Assembly: GCA_028023455.1 (NCBI GenBank)
Contig: JAQFVV010006425.1
Coordinates: 184,001-248,000 of the forward strand
Direction of reading: 5' to 3'
Source of the DNA: Epiperipatus broadwayi
Taxonomy: Eukaryota; Onychophora; Udeonychophora; Euonychophora; Peripatidae
DNA: 64,000 nt
The notes under the pieces: model-generated
The model's input: the letters and a program-made list of their open reading frames with translations, nothing else
Database searches by the model: none
Told to the model about the DNA's origin: nothing
Part shown: positions 1 to 12,195 of the stretch, one piece after another
Layout: each line of letters begins with the position of its first letter
Position numbering within the stretch: the stretch's first letter is position 1
Made by a program: the position numbers and the translations under genes

Positions 1-658
1 TGCTACATGAAGCCTTGTAGCAATGAACAATTTGTAATTGAACAGTTGAGTTTTTATGGCCAGACTGCTGGTATTGGGTTATGTGACCTTTATTATAGTG
101 TCTGTTAACAACATAACTCTGTTATTCCAATAATGTAATTACTTGAGCTCACAATAAAATTTCTTGATAAAAACAAATACTATTTTTTTCGATAAAATAC
201 TTAAATCAATGCACTGATGACAACAAAAAACACATTTATTAGTTTGTGACCAATCAAACATTATTCAATACTGCTTATCATGCCTTTAAGTTTTACAATG
301 AACTTATTTGAAGAGACAAATTTATTAGTGACATATGTATCATGGCATATTGCAAATAAAGGTCTATATTTCATCTGACACATTTATAAACTTATCTGAC
401 TATACATAGATGTCTAGATTGTAAAGATTTAGTTCTTGCTTATAGTAATTATACAAGTATAAAAAATGTATTTCTTTTATATACAGCTATCTAATTTAGT
501 GGAATGTCACACTTGCTACCACTATTTTAATGTAATTCAGATGATATATCCAAAAGTATTTTTTGTTAGTCCATGGGTAAACCTCAATCAACACCAATAA
601 ACATCTTGCTTGCATCTGTTTCAAATCATTAAAATACATCATGGTTAGCTCATTATTA
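1..658. other. AT-rich stretch without recognisable gene
   Basis: I see no coding region, RNA gene or repeat family shared with the rest of the window. Open frames here are short and low complexity. Confidence 0.6.
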
Positions 659-702
659 GTCAGTTATATATATATATATATATATATAACTGACTATATA
701 TA

Positions 703-740
<38 letters not shown>
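659..740. repeat. (TA)n microsatellite with a palindromic first half
   Basis: A TA-dinucleotide run starts with gtcagtta at 659 and its exact inverse taactgac ends at 694, giving a perfect hairpin. A second (AT)n run continues to 740. Confidence 0.9.
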
Positions 741-743
<3 letters not shown>

Positions 744-1741
744 TATTAAAGTCACATTAGAATCATTTGACGTCAGTTTTCCATTTTGATGTATCTATTT
801 TAAATAATATGATCATATATAGAAAATTTGAATCTGGAGTGCAAATTCACTAAAGTATGTTCCACTACTATTTGGTATAGATCTCATGGTAGCCAGATAA
901 AAGAATAATAATTATTATTTCATTACAGACTTTATTCATACAATTTGCTTTAAGAAGTAAAAAAAATAGATAAATATTTATAGATCGTTCATTACTCATT
1001 ATTGGTCTTAAACTTTTGAAACGTTTTTTTTTTTTTTTTTTTAGAATCTTTTATTTTAATTATTTTAATTAAATGAGTGATACAAATTTAATAGCTCTTT
1101 TACTGAAACTATGATTTACTTGTTCATCCTCTCTGTCTTCCTTTTATTCATTTTAGTTCCAAATAGAATTCTAATGATATCTTCTATCTATCTTTATTGA
1201 CGTTGATACTCGTAGAATTTAAATTATAGTTATGCTTTTTTATTTTTAAACTCTTGTTGAATTGCATTTTCCTGCAGTTTCTTTTTCTTTTAATATATCC
1301 TTTTTTGTTTTGTTACTTTAAAATAAAATTGCACATGATCTCAGATTATAAATGCTTTTTAGGAGCTAATTCAGTTTATTCTTTTTCAATGTTGCTATTC
1401 TTGTTTCTTTTTTTATCTTATCAAATGAAGGCAATATCACAGATCTTTTTAACATATCCAATAGATATGTACTTGTTTGATTACCTATCATTTGATAGCT
1501 CTTCAAAATATTAGAAATACTCAAATTTTTGAAAACGAGATATTTTATAAGTAGACTTTGCTTAGCACGCTTAATGAACATTATTGTTGTGAGTTGCTGT
1601 CATTAAACTATTTTTTAATGTAGTCGTATTGTCTTTTTAGCAGAATTATGAAAATTCAACCTTATATTGTGAGTCGATTTATAAATAATTTCCCTGGTAT
1701 CAGTCACACAAAAGATCATAGTATATAGGCACATGAACTCA
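741..1741. other. AT-rich stretch without recognisable gene
   Basis: Contains a T homopolymer near 1024-1042. The 86-codon frame at 1254-1514 is made almost only of Phe, Leu, Tyr and Ser, has no recognisable domain, and is best read as an AT-composition artefact. Confidence 0.55.
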
Positions 1742-2392
1742 TATATATATATTACTTTTTTGAATTACAAATCTCAAATTAACTCATCCACTTTAGATAA
1801 ATATAGTATTGACTAATATTAATCATTTACTAAACTAGAGATTATCTCTAGCACAAATATAAACTTCAAAAATCAAATATATCTATATATCTGATTTTTT
1901 AAAATTAAACACACAAACACACACAAACACGTGGAATTATTCATATTTCTTTTTCCATGTTAAATATCTTTATAAATATATTAAATAACCTCAATTTTAA
2001 CACATATTCTTTTAAATTCAGATAAAGATACAATAAAAGACAAATGACCCCCAAATGTATTTGGTGCTGAACTAGATCTCATCAATTGATCCAGATTACT
2101 ATTTCTTATATACATCCTTATTATCTGAAAAATATTTATCTATATTTAATAATTATATTTTGAATTACAAGTATCAAATTAATTCAACCCACATCTTTGA
2201 CATCATCCACTTTAGATTGATATAGTAATGACTTTTATTTATCACTTACTAAACAAGAGATTGTCTCTAGCTTTGTCTCTAGCATAACCATAAACTTCAA
2301 AACTCAATTAAAGATTAATATATCTGATTTTATTAAAATTACACACACAAACATTTCTTTTTCCCACGTGTAATATCTGTATAAATATATAG
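1742..2392. repeat. Diverged direct duplication of a ~240-bp unit
   Basis: The segment at about 1751-1985 recurs at about 2150-2392. Both have, in order, ttgaattacaa, a block around 'tcatccactttaga', a block around 'gagattatctctagc' or its variant, 'ataaacttcaaaa', a CA-rich run with acacacaaaca, and 'atatctttataaatatat' or its variant. They differ by many substitutions and small indels, so the duplication is old. No coding potential is visible. Confidence 0.75.
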
Positions 2393-3112
2393 CAAAAGAA
2401 AAAGGTATCGAAAGGGTTATAATAAACAAATTTGTCAGATTAATACGTTTTATCAAAATGTCTCTTGGCAGTGCAAAAGGATTATTAAAAGAAAGGATCA
2501 GATTGTTTGAAATGTAAACTCTTTGAAGGGGAGCAGTTTTCCATTCATTATTAAAATGGTCATCCGATCATCTGTTTTGCTGCCAGAAAGGTCTTCTCGT
2601 ATAAAAGAAATCAATATTCAGAAAACTCTAGTCTATAATTTCTTTTCTGCTTATTAGTTAATGGCCCTTCATTATTTTCTTATTAAATATTTGATTCCGT
2701 ATTAGTAAAAATATCAAGGTTATTATATTACTAAAGTAATTTTTCTAATAGTAAGAATAATGTTAGGACAAAATGGAATTATTAACTTTTTAAAATAAAA
2801 AATAAAAACACATCTACATATGTCATTTGAATATGTCTATTTCGGCACATTTCTGCCTAAATATGTAAACAAATACAATGTTTGTATGATTGTGAAGTTT
2901 TTATATATCTTTTTCACCAATATCTTATTCAAAACAATTCTATACGTATAAGATGGATACTATTTACGAAATAATTTTCAACAATGAAAGTAATGAAAGA
3001 AAAAAAATGTTGTTCTCTAATTTAGTTTGATTTTCATCGTCCCCATTTGTACTGTATTTTATCTTTAGTTCTAGCACAATTAAAAAAAATAATACCATTA
3101 CTATTTCTCTTT
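2393..3112. other. AT-rich stretch without recognisable gene
   Basis: No shared repeat, RNA or coding signal seen. Confidence 0.5.
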
Positions 3113-3440
3113 ATAATATATAGGGTATATGAGTACAAACTTTCACACGAACCATCACTCTCCATACTATCTCATAACACTGATACACCCGAACACATAT
3201 ATGTTGAAAAGATAAATAATCACCAATATACGTATTTCATGCTAAACCAGCAATCATCAGTTGGTCCAGATTACCATCTCCACCCATATATGCTATAAGT
3301 GCTCAGATATATATTAAGATAGCCAATCCTCATACTTTAATGGACAGGCTTCAATCTACTCCACACTCCAACTTTTAAAACGTCCATCCAATTGAAAATC
3401 TGATGATGGAATGTTCAAAGGCCACCCCGAGGCTGAGATT
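3113..3440 (-). repeat. Family 2 hammerhead repeat, copy a
   Basis: A dispersed repeat that recurs at 3548-3728, 25888-26240, 56360-56665 and 58076-58715. Diagnostic blocks read on the plus strand are 'gggtatatgagyacarac', 'caccaatatacrtatttcat', 'agatagccaatcctcatac' and 'atggacaggcttcaatc'. The ribozyme-like core lies on the minus strand at 3222-3265, so the sense strand is taken as minus. No protein is encoded; the 83-codon frame through it is incidental. It is probably a non-autonomous retroelement of the retrozyme or Penelope-LTR type (inference from the ribozyme). Confidence 0.8.
3222..3265 (-). ncRNA. Hammerhead ribozyme-like motif (family 2, best copy)
   Basis: Read on the minus strand: stem I strand ACCAA, core CUGAUGA, then UUGCU with loop GGUUU and AGCAU forming stem II, core GAAA, then a short stem III in UACGUAU, cleavage-site nucleotide A, and UUGGU closing stem I with five perfect Watson-Crick pairs. 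All universally conserved core bases are present. The bases at 10.1/11.1 are U and U here; another copy has G and U, and the canonical pair is G-C. Stem III is AU/AU around ACGU, and the stretch AUACGUAU is fully self-complementary. Hammerhead ribozymes self-cleave after an NUH triplet, here AUA. Such short-stem-III versions are known from Penelope-like elements and metazoan retrozymes. Activity is not shown by sequence alone. Confidence 0.72.
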
Positions 3441-3547
3441 CTTGTCACACCCATGTTGACCTAAGATCAATATGACCCCTCATGTGCATGACATAATCCA
3501 TTTAATACATATACAAGGGATGGGCAGACATCTCTACTATGTAATAA

Positions 3548-3728
3548 CTGAAACACACATGCTTATTATACACCTGTGTCTATATATGTAATATATAGGG
3601 TATATGAGCACAGACTTTCACACAACAGACCACTCTCCACACTCTCTCATAACACTGATACACTTGAACACATATATGTTGAAAAGGTAAATAATCACCA
3701 ATATACATATTTCATGCTAAACCAGCAA
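3548..3728 (-). repeat. Family 2 hammerhead repeat, copy b (truncated)
   Basis: Repeats the first half of copy a in the same orientation: 'gggtatatgagcacagac', 'cacttgaacacatatatg', 'caccaatatacatatttc', then 'gctaaaccagcaa', where homology stops at about 3728. The break falls inside ribozyme stem II, so only half of the motif remains. It lies about 110 bp after copy a, so the two are arranged as a tandem pair. Confidence 0.78.
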
Positions 3729-5672
3729 GATTTTTAAAAAATTAATAATGTTGTAAAATAAATCCGGAAAAAAAGTACTTAAAAATGTAACCCATCATTA
3801 ACTGTGTAATGTGAAAAAAAAAGAGGTAAAGGGGCAGTAAAGATAAACAGATGTAAAAGTAAATGGAGAAACATTGATTTATCACTGGTCAGATAATAGC
3901 TATTATCCAAAAAATACTTTAAACAAGTGACATCTTTATAGCTTTCACTGAGTATATACGATTTGAGGATGGAGTTCTACAATTACCCAAGGTGTTGAAT
4001 TTTTTAGAAAGAAATAATTGCCAGAAGAGGAGTTTAAGTCAACAATGAATACATCAACTAAACAGAATAATGGACCGATTTATTCTACAGTTGCATATAT
4101 TAATAGTTCACAATATTTTGAAATTGGCTTTATTTTTCTTAAAATTAAATTGGCCATATTCATTTTATTGTGGTTGGTGCAGTAAGAAGGTAATAAATGG
4201 ATAAATCTTTTTCTATATAATCATGTTATTAGTTGAGTCCTAGTAGCATTTTAATGACAAAAAATCAAAAATAAAATAGATTTACGTACTCTTTTGACTT
4301 CTTATATTTATAAGCCTACACCTGCCAACATTTATAAAAATTCAGAGTCTTCACAATACATCATCCAAATAAAAACATGGCATTAACTATTATTAAATAA
4401 ATAATCAGTTATACAAAAATGGAGGTTAAATCTCACTTTTAATAACCTTGTTTTAATAATCAAGTAGAATCAAATAATTGTAAACATTAGATGAGAAGAG
4501 CTCAATGCACATGTTATTAAAAGAGTTAATCATTCTCTCTTCATGTTATGAAAGAATAATACTCCTTTGATAAAGATGAAGAATAGAATGAATCCATCTA
4601 GTATTTGAATCTTACTTCTGTCAACATTTATGGAAATTATTAAACTAACAATCATTTATAAGAGATAGAAAAACTGCTTAAAGAATAGATGACTCTACTT
4701 CATTCTCTATAACTTAACAACAGTTATTTTTGTGCAACTATTAATTACATATTCTAAGATATCTTATTTTAATGTGAAAAATCCTAACGTATAGAAATGG
4801 CTTTGCATTTCATTATTTTATTTTTGTTAAATAATTTTCTTATTCACATGATATAAATGTGTTTGTGTAAGAACTATGTGTTATTAAGATTGCCCATGGC
4901 CAATCATTATTTGATGGTGGGTATCTAGCTAATATTATCTAGAGACAAAAAAAAATGTTAGTCAACATTTGTCAACTTCAAGTAAGATTTCATCATCTTT
5001 ATTGATTACTGTACCCAAAATTTAATTTGTCTTTTGCATTAATATCTATTAAAGTTTTGCATAAAATAAATAATTTAAAGTTTTATACACTTTAATGTTT
5101 ATTTTAATAACATGTTATCTGTTTGTCTCATGTGAAGATTTTGATGGTATGTTGTGAATGGAATTTATCAAAAAAAAGGAATTAAATTTTGTTAAAATTA
5201 TTATTCAATTTACAATGCATTTTCTAATATTGTTTTAAAGTTAACAAACTATACATTTAAGAAATAAATTTTAACACAAGATGAACAGATAACACAAATA
5301 ATATTTTTAAAATTTCTTTTTTGCCTCATCATTTTTGCAAATATAATGACAATTTGGAAATTTTCATCAACAAAACAAAATGCAGTGGTTTATTTTCAAA
5401 ATTGCATGATAGTGCCTGCCTGATAAGTATGTGGTAAGGACTGATATTACACTTTATGTGTGAACAGAAATGTGATGGCAATGTCATATGTGAATATGTT
5501 CAAAGCACCTATCTGTTTGGAAAGGAACATGGTTAGAAGGCTCCAAAACATTATTTGTTTGTTTAATCATGTTTTATTTTTATTTTCTTTACTGCATTTT
5601 GATTAAAAAGTTTTTAATTACAATCTTTGAACTTTTGGGTTTCTTTATCATTTTAATAAATAAAATAGTCAA
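3729..5672. other. AT-rich stretch without recognisable gene
   Basis: Nearly 2 kb with no frame above about 60 codons, no tRNA-like box pair and no repeat shared with elsewhere in the window. Confidence 0.55.
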
Positions 5673-5761
5673 GCGTTGTCAGCTGAGAGGTCAGTGCAGC
5701 AACCTTGCAAGCAAGCAGATGGTTACTGTGGGTTCACCTCCTGGACGATGCTATGGCATAT
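5673..5761 (+). repeat. tRNA-derived SINE-like fragment
   Basis: A GC-richer island in AT-rich surroundings. A box-A-like block (gtcagctgagaggtcagtgc, 5679-5698) is followed about 45 bases later by a box-B-like gggttcacctcctgg (5729-5743). Layout and the words 'gtcagct' and 'gacgatg' resemble the better SINE at 60461-60564. The clover-leaf is too degenerate to be a tRNA gene. Confidence 0.5.
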
Positions 5762-5977
5762 GAAAAAAATAACTATATATATTGCAAATGATTATTTAGA
5801 GTTGACCATATTGTTTATACCATGTGTTGGAAGCTCCTGATCTTCTGAAAATGGATAATGTAAAATAAAGTGGGTAGCAGGCACATTAAAGAATCTCTGC
5901 AAATAATATAACATCAGGCAAAATATTAATTTGGGTTGAAGTATTATCAGTTTATATTTTTAAAGTTTTCTAGTAAT

Positions 5978-6053
5978 AGCCTTCTGGCATCCATTGATTA
6001 TTCTAGTTGGCACAAGGTGGCACTACTGTATAGTGAATTTTGCCTTGTTTATA
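5978..6053 (+). repeat. Family 1 repeat, isolated 3' tail
   Basis: Matches only the last ~75 bases of family 1: 'agccttctggcatccattg', a 'cacaaggtggcactactgt' block and 'ttttgccttgttta'. The ribozyme part and the inverted arm are absent, consistent with a 5'-truncated insertion. Confidence 0.8.
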
Positions 6054-7289
6054 ACTAAATAGATTATCTGTGTGGAACAAAAATCAATTTTTTTTAAATG
6101 TGGACAAATTTGAAGTTTATTCTACTTAAAAATTTGAACTATCAGATTATTATTTTGCAATGTTGGTTATTTTCATTACAAAGATACAGAAGATTGTAAA
6201 ATATCTTAAACATCTACCATTAAATACGATGTTGAAATATTTCAAAAATAAAAGTTTACCGCAAAAATAATTAAAAAATAGTGCTGCAAAATGTATAAGC
6301 AGTCTAATAATCTAGATTTATTTAATGTGTAATTATTTGTTTTTCCTATTTATTTGTATAATCACTACAAAGTGCATCTCTAGAATAGTGTTATTTAGTC
6401 AATTTCTTTTTAATTTTATGGAGTTAGATGGACTGTAAAAAATGTTAAAATTGGCTTATGATATTTTACTATCTCTCTATATATATTTTCCTCATTGTAT
6501 TTATTATATTGAAAATATCATTTGGTAAAAAAATATAAAAAGATTACTTACTAAAATGCAAGAGAAAATACAAACAACATTCATGAGTTTACTATATTTT
6601 TTATTCTGTGTTTTAAGACCAAGAATACTCTTTCTTTTTTATTTCACCGATGATTGGGCTTGCTTCAAATTGAGTCAAACAAACTTTTTTAAAGATGGTA
6701 TGTATATTCAGTGTATGTGTTAATACTAAAGTTCCTTGTTTTATATGTACTCTTAAAAAACAAAATAAAATATAACTCTAATATATTAGAAAAATTAAAT
6801 CCTTAACCAACGTACATTATATATTGGCTTTCAATTATGACCACATTTATATTACTCTTAATTATATATATTAGTTTCCATGAGAAGAGATTGCAAAAAT
6901 TAAAACTGTTTAATGTTAAAAATAAGACATTTTCAAAAGATGTCAAAAAGAAAAGTGAAGATATAATTGATTTGAAAACTTTATATACATATATTTCATT
7001 AAACAGGAACAAATATGGATAGCTCAAATAAATGACGATTTAATTATACAATAATATAAATGACATCAATATTTAAAAGATCAATACTATATGATATATA
7101 ACAATATTTCTTATTCATTCATCTTTTAAATAGACTCTTTTAAAGGTTTCAGAAAAGATTGATTGAGTTTTAATTTAAAATTTTTTAGACTTAATTATTT
7201 CTCTCCATTAGTGTATAAACTGCAACAGAGCAACATTACTTAATGCAATGATAACTCAGAGATATGACTTTCTCTGAAAAAGTCCTAAC
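6054..7289. other. AT-rich stretch without recognisable gene
   Basis: Two overlapping opposite-strand frames near 6803-7027 are low-complexity Lys, Ile, Phe and Ser sequences with no domain. Nothing else seen. Confidence 0.5.
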
Positions 7290-7301
7290 AATTTTATACA
7301 G

Positions 7302-7561
7302 CACATGATCACCATCTCATGCTAGCACATATCTGATAGTAAACAGGCAAAAAACTCTCCATATAGTAGTGCCACCTTGTGCTAACCAGAGTAATCAATG
7401 GATGCCTCACTGATGAAGGCCACAAGCCAGAAACTAGTCTGGGAATATTGGATGAGTAGGCAATAGATAGGGATTTTATGCACAAGCCTTCTGGCATCCA
7501 TTGATTACTCTGGTTAGCACAAGGTGGCAGTACTATATGGAGAGTTTTTTGCCTGTTTACT
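7302..7561 (+). mobile_element. Complete family 1 element with hammerhead core, inverted arms and 12-bp TSD
   Basis: The outer 68 bases at 7339-7406 and 7493-7560 are inverted copies of each other with a single mismatch (by eye), starting gtaaacaggc and ending gcctgtttac. Between them sits a hammerhead-like core (7404-7444) and a stretch around 'gatagggattttatgc'. A short leader starting cacatgatcaccat precedes the left arm. The sequence aattttatacag stands immediately before (7290-7301) and after (7562-7573), which reads as a 12-bp target-site duplication. It has no ORF. This looks like a non-autonomous element mobilised by a Penelope-like reverse transcriptase (inference). Near-identity of the arms implies recent formation or gene conversion. 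Confidence 0.82.
7404..7444 (+). ncRNA. Hammerhead ribozyme-like motif (family 1)
   Basis: CUGAUGA at 7410-7416, a three-pair stem II (GGC and GCC, loop CACAA, flanked by A and A at 10.1/11.1), GAAAC at 7430-7434, then UA and the cleavage triplet GUC at 7437-7439. CCUCA before the core pairs with UGGG after the cleavage site (four pairs including one G-U). Core bases are intact. The A and A at 10.1/11.1 replace the usual G-C, which would weaken the fold. ACUAGU of stem III is self-complementary. Family-wide conservation of the motif supports it; cleavage is unproven. Confidence 0.6.
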
Positions 7562-7573
7562 AATTTTATACAG

Positions 7574-9984
7574 AATACATAACCCTTTAGAGTAAACCAA
7601 ACATTAGCATGAATTGTTGGTATAATAATTTAAATACTAAAATTGGAAATATTTGAATGAAAGTTTTGAATATGAAGAAAAGAGAATAAATTAGACTTTT
7701 GGAATTTAGGATAAAGAATTCATTCATTCTTTGCAAAAAGTACAAATTGAAAATGCATATGGACGAAACTTAAACAAATACTAATAGAATTAATTTATAT
7801 TTTGTTAACTGAAAATATGCATTTCAAAATTATGAAAACATCAGCAGATTCCACGATAAAAAAACAACCATTAATTATAGACATAAAAAGAGAAGTATTA
7901 TTAACAACTATAGAAACCGTGGCTTATAAAAATTATTCGACAAATATTTTTTCTAATACATTTATTAAGTAAAATTTCTAAATATTATTTAACATCCTAA
8001 GCTAACAACAAAAGTTCCACAATAGTTAATTTTAATAAATTACTTGTTCATGGAATGCTATATCTTGCAAGTGATTTCAAAAAAATATTATTATTAATAA
8101 TTCCAGTGATGTTATATTAGTTGAACAATTGTTTAGCACAGAGTAAAAACCTCCAGCCCACGGATTTGGTCTGTCTTCAAAAGCTCTCAATACAGAAAAA
8201 ATGTTTTATTATATAATTCTTGTACAAATTGTGTTCAATGAACAATCAATTGTTAAAATATATGAGTAAACTAATTTATTTAAAACAATATTATTTAACG
8301 ATCTTTTTTTTCTTTTCAAAATTCAAATTTAAAATTAAAATTAGCTTCAAAATTAGCAGTGAATGTTATAAAAAAATAGAGTAATTTTACAAGTGGGGTT
8401 ACCAACAGTGACTAATTAGCCCCAGAAAGTATAAAGCGTTCAATTTGCTTCAATATAAATGCAGAAAACTTAACACATAAATATTCATAACTTTAAAAAA
8501 AATAATTTCTATTTTCATATTATGATTTATCTTCTCAAAATTCACAATTCAATGTGTTTATGTGTTTACATATTTATATAATAAACCATAACTTCTAATA
8601 GTTAACTGGTAATCATATATAGATAACATCACCATAGCCCTCATGCCCCAATAAACCAATAAATATTAAAAACTTGTTGCCTTGATAATTCTATTGATTG
8701 TAACCCTTAGTTTCTTTTGTAAAGAAACTAATGATTGAGAAATAAATAGTAGGATTAGACTCTTAACTTTATCCAAGTATTTTTTTTTAAAAGTTAAATG
8801 TTTTATTTAGAGAGACCAATAACCGTGTGGATTATATTTAACATATAGTGAAGAATATGTTTGTATTTATTTAAAATTATAGCATATAATTATGTAGAGG
8901 GAAGGGAGATTGACTATTGCATACACCATAATATCTAAAGAAAATGTTTATTTATATATCTAAACAGAAAGGTCTTTGTAAGTTGTAATATTTATGAATG
9001 AAAATGTTAGTACAGATTGAAATCAAACTTGTTGTTATAGATAGCCCTTATTTGACAGTTCTTTTCATGTGAATAGGTTTAAAGTTTTAGCAAATTAGGA
9101 AAGATATTTTGTACTAATATGAATAAAAGATATTTTGTACTGAAATGGGTATGAACAAGCAGTCACTATTTAGTATTGTGAGTCTGTGCATGCATATGAG
9201 CATGTATGATGCATATATAGATTTTTTTTTCTTCATGGAAATTTACACATTGTACTCTAGATTATTTGATAGTATAGTGTAAAATGAATTTTTTTGTATG
9301 GATTTTACAGGATTTGTTATTGTTTTCAGTTCTAAATTTGATTTAAATTTTAAAGAAGAAATTTATTTATATAATAATAGATTTATAAAATACCAATAAT
9401 TCTATACATTTTTTTAATATTTCTCATAAATCAGACTGGTGTAAAATGTGTCAAGAAAAGAAAAATTAAAATATAATTGGAGCTGAAGGCAATAAACCAA
9501 AACCAACATTTAACAAATGGTGTCAAAGATTGCCTTCAGAGAGAGAATTGTAAATTAGAAGAAACAAAGTAAAAAAAAAAAACCTTGCAAGTGGCCTTTT
9601 TTGTTTATAAAAGTTAGTGAAAATTAAGTACAGGAAGATTTTTCTGGCTAACTCAATATCTGACTGTCTTCTCTGATCATTTTCTCTCTGAGAGATAGCA
9701 ATTGACTCAATATATTAAGAAGTGTGTATATATTGCTTAAAGATGAAGTGCTAAATCAATTATAAATGGTGTACTAATCTCTCTCCAAAATCAACTATGG
9801 CAAAATTAGTTCACAATAAAAGGTGCTGTATTCAATACTTCAATCTCTGTATTTGGTGTTTAACAATTCATTTAAAGAAGACATCTCAAGGACAGGACTT
9901 AATTAATAAAACTCCAAGGAATGATCGGACTTTAATTTAAAGTTAGTTAACTACTCAATATGCTTATCAGTAATTTTTTTTTTT
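7574..9984. other. AT-rich stretch without recognisable gene
   Basis: About 2.4 kb with only very short frames and no repeat or RNA signal that I recognise. Confidence 0.55.
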
Positions 9985-10115
9985 GATTTTGACTCCGACC
10001 TAAGAATTTAGTACAGAAAAAAGAGCATCTAGAACCCTATTTCATAGTTATGGACTAAATGTGAAACCAAGCATCTGGATTCGAACCCAGGAAGAAATGT
10101 ATCTGCAGGACTAAT
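9985..10115 (-). repeat. tRNA-derived SINE-like fragment
   Basis: On the minus strand a good B box, tgggttcgaatcca, lies at 10089-10076, followed downstream by 'gatgcttggtttcacatt'. No convincing A box is seen upstream, so this is a truncated SINE head or chance tRNA-like sequence. Confidence 0.4.
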
Positions 10116-11989
10116 TTTCAGCAATTTTAATTATCACAATTAAATATGAAGACCTCAAGTCTCTACGTAACTACATCCTGAATAAAAAGAAATGTATCTG
10201 CATCTATATTCATTAATGTCAGATAGATATAATGTGTTTTCCAAGGCAATGAACTGAAAAATGGTAATTGGTTTGTGGACAATACATACATGTTTTCTGT
10301 CAAATTGGCCTTGACCATACAAAATATTCAGACTGAGATTCAAAGGAACTCAAACCAAAGAGACAATGCATAATGTTTTATTGTTTATTTTGCTTTTATT
10401 TATATGTTCGTTAGCATGTGTAATAGATATTTAACAGTTATAGGAATTTTTTTTTTAAAAAAGAGAAATAATTTTGACCTATAAGAAACTATTGAAAAAA
10501 AAAAGTATTAATGTACAATGATGATAAAGCATAAATGCTTAGAGATTTGTCATATGAAAAAAAATGAGAAAAAATATTTTTCTAATCAAAATTATATGCC
10601 TATTCTTAGATGTGTGAAAAGTATTTGAATAGTCATTGCTATGCTTTAATATGTTGATGCAATCTGTTATAATTATAAAGTTTGGATGAATGTTGCTGTG
10701 TGCTTGACTTTTGAAATTAATATAGTACATGGGTTTGGTTCATCATTACTCAGACTTTGTCATTTGCATCAAGACTATAATCGCCCTGTGTGTATATGTG
10801 AAGCTATAAATGCTGAGTATTACTGAGATAGAGTTATAGTACCATCTTGAATGAATAGATAGGAAATAGCTATCTCATAATTTAGTCACTATGTATGCAA
10901 GTATTAGGAGATCAAGTACCTGATCCTAGCTCCATTTGTATTTATTATTTAAGTAGGGAATTATTGATACAGTTGTGGTGAAGTGTTTAGTATGCCTATT
11001 TAAAGTAAATGTGTAGAGATTAGTTCATCACATAATATGTAGCCTCGGAAAGAAGGCAGTTCTCTGGCCAATGCTACCACTTGAAGTTGTGAATTGTTTA
11101 ATTTTCCTTACTGAGACACTAAGGTGTGCATTGTGATGTGCACCATAGTGCTATAAAATATCTGAAGGTTTTTTGCAAGATAGGATAAAAGTTGCTATTA
11201 CAGGATTATGGTTGTAGTCAGATGTGTGTGTGGATGTGGAGGTTGACAAAGACTTACTTTAATTTATGAGCTAGCCAATCTGTAGTCAGAGTTTGTGAAA
11301 GATAATAAAATTAGACATCGTCAAGCTGTGGCAACATACTAGCCTGTCAAAATGTATACAGTCACTAAAGTGGTAACATGATAATCAGAAATACAGAGGG
11401 ATAGCAGTGAATATTTAATATGTGTGGGATTAAAACTATGGTTTTATATTTCAACCAATTATTTAGAATGGTTAGAAAATTTGGATATGACATTATCTTT
11501 TTATAAGAAATACAAAAATATTATTGTTTGTTGGAATAACTCAATTTATAATTGTTGTGATGAAGGGGGACCAAGAAATTTATAGGCTTTATGTAAAGTT
11601 ATAAGACAATTTCATATTTATATTTAAATTCGAAATTCTGATTCCGTGAGCATTAATGTGAAATTGTAATATAGGTCAAAACTGTGATTAAGTTTTAAGG
11701 AAATTTAAATCATCTGAAAGTATATATTCTTTTACTATTTTTGTTAAAGCGAATTTCATACAAAAGAAAGTAGATTTTTGTTTTACAATGAGTATAATAT
11801 TCGATATTGTAGTGATATTATATATACATGTGTTTCTTTCTTATTTAAGTATAATAAATATTTGTTATTGATAAAAAAAAATCAAGTCAGATGTCACATG
11901 ACCTAATTTAATAAAGCTCATATATATATATAATATTTGTTATTGTTATGAATTTACATGCATGTCTTGTGTTTAATATTTCAAGTGTC
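10116..11989. other. AT-rich stretch without recognisable gene
   Basis: Slightly less AT-rich around 11040-11350, but no frame, RNA or shared repeat is visible. Confidence 0.5.
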
Positions 11990-12052
11990 TAAACCTATGT
12001 TCAGTACCTATGTCCAGCACCTATATCCAGCATCTATATCTAGAACTAATAC
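11990..12052. repeat. 13-bp minisatellite
   Basis: Four imperfect units of the form cctatgtccagca follow one another, with small substitutions between units. Confidence 0.75.
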
Positions 12053-12097
12053 CAGATCACATTTAAATTTATGCATTGTCTTATGTTAATTGGATTT

Positions 12098-12195
12098 CCC
12101 TGATTGATTTCCGTGACTGATTTTCATGATCGATTTCCATGATTGATTTCCATGGTTTACTCCCATAGTTTACTTCCATGATTGATTTCCATAAC
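12098..12195. repeat. Minisatellite of ttccatgattga-type units
   Basis: About six imperfect units of roughly 15 bp based on 'gatttccatgattga', degenerating to 'gtttactcccata' in the middle. It begins about 45 bp after the preceding minisatellite. Confidence 0.75.

Noticed and set aside
3400-3425. ctgatgatggaatgttcaaa, a CUGAUGA in the family 2 repeat tail
   Set aside because: No GAAA at a usable distance and no pairing stems; the real family 2 core is elsewhere in the same repeat.
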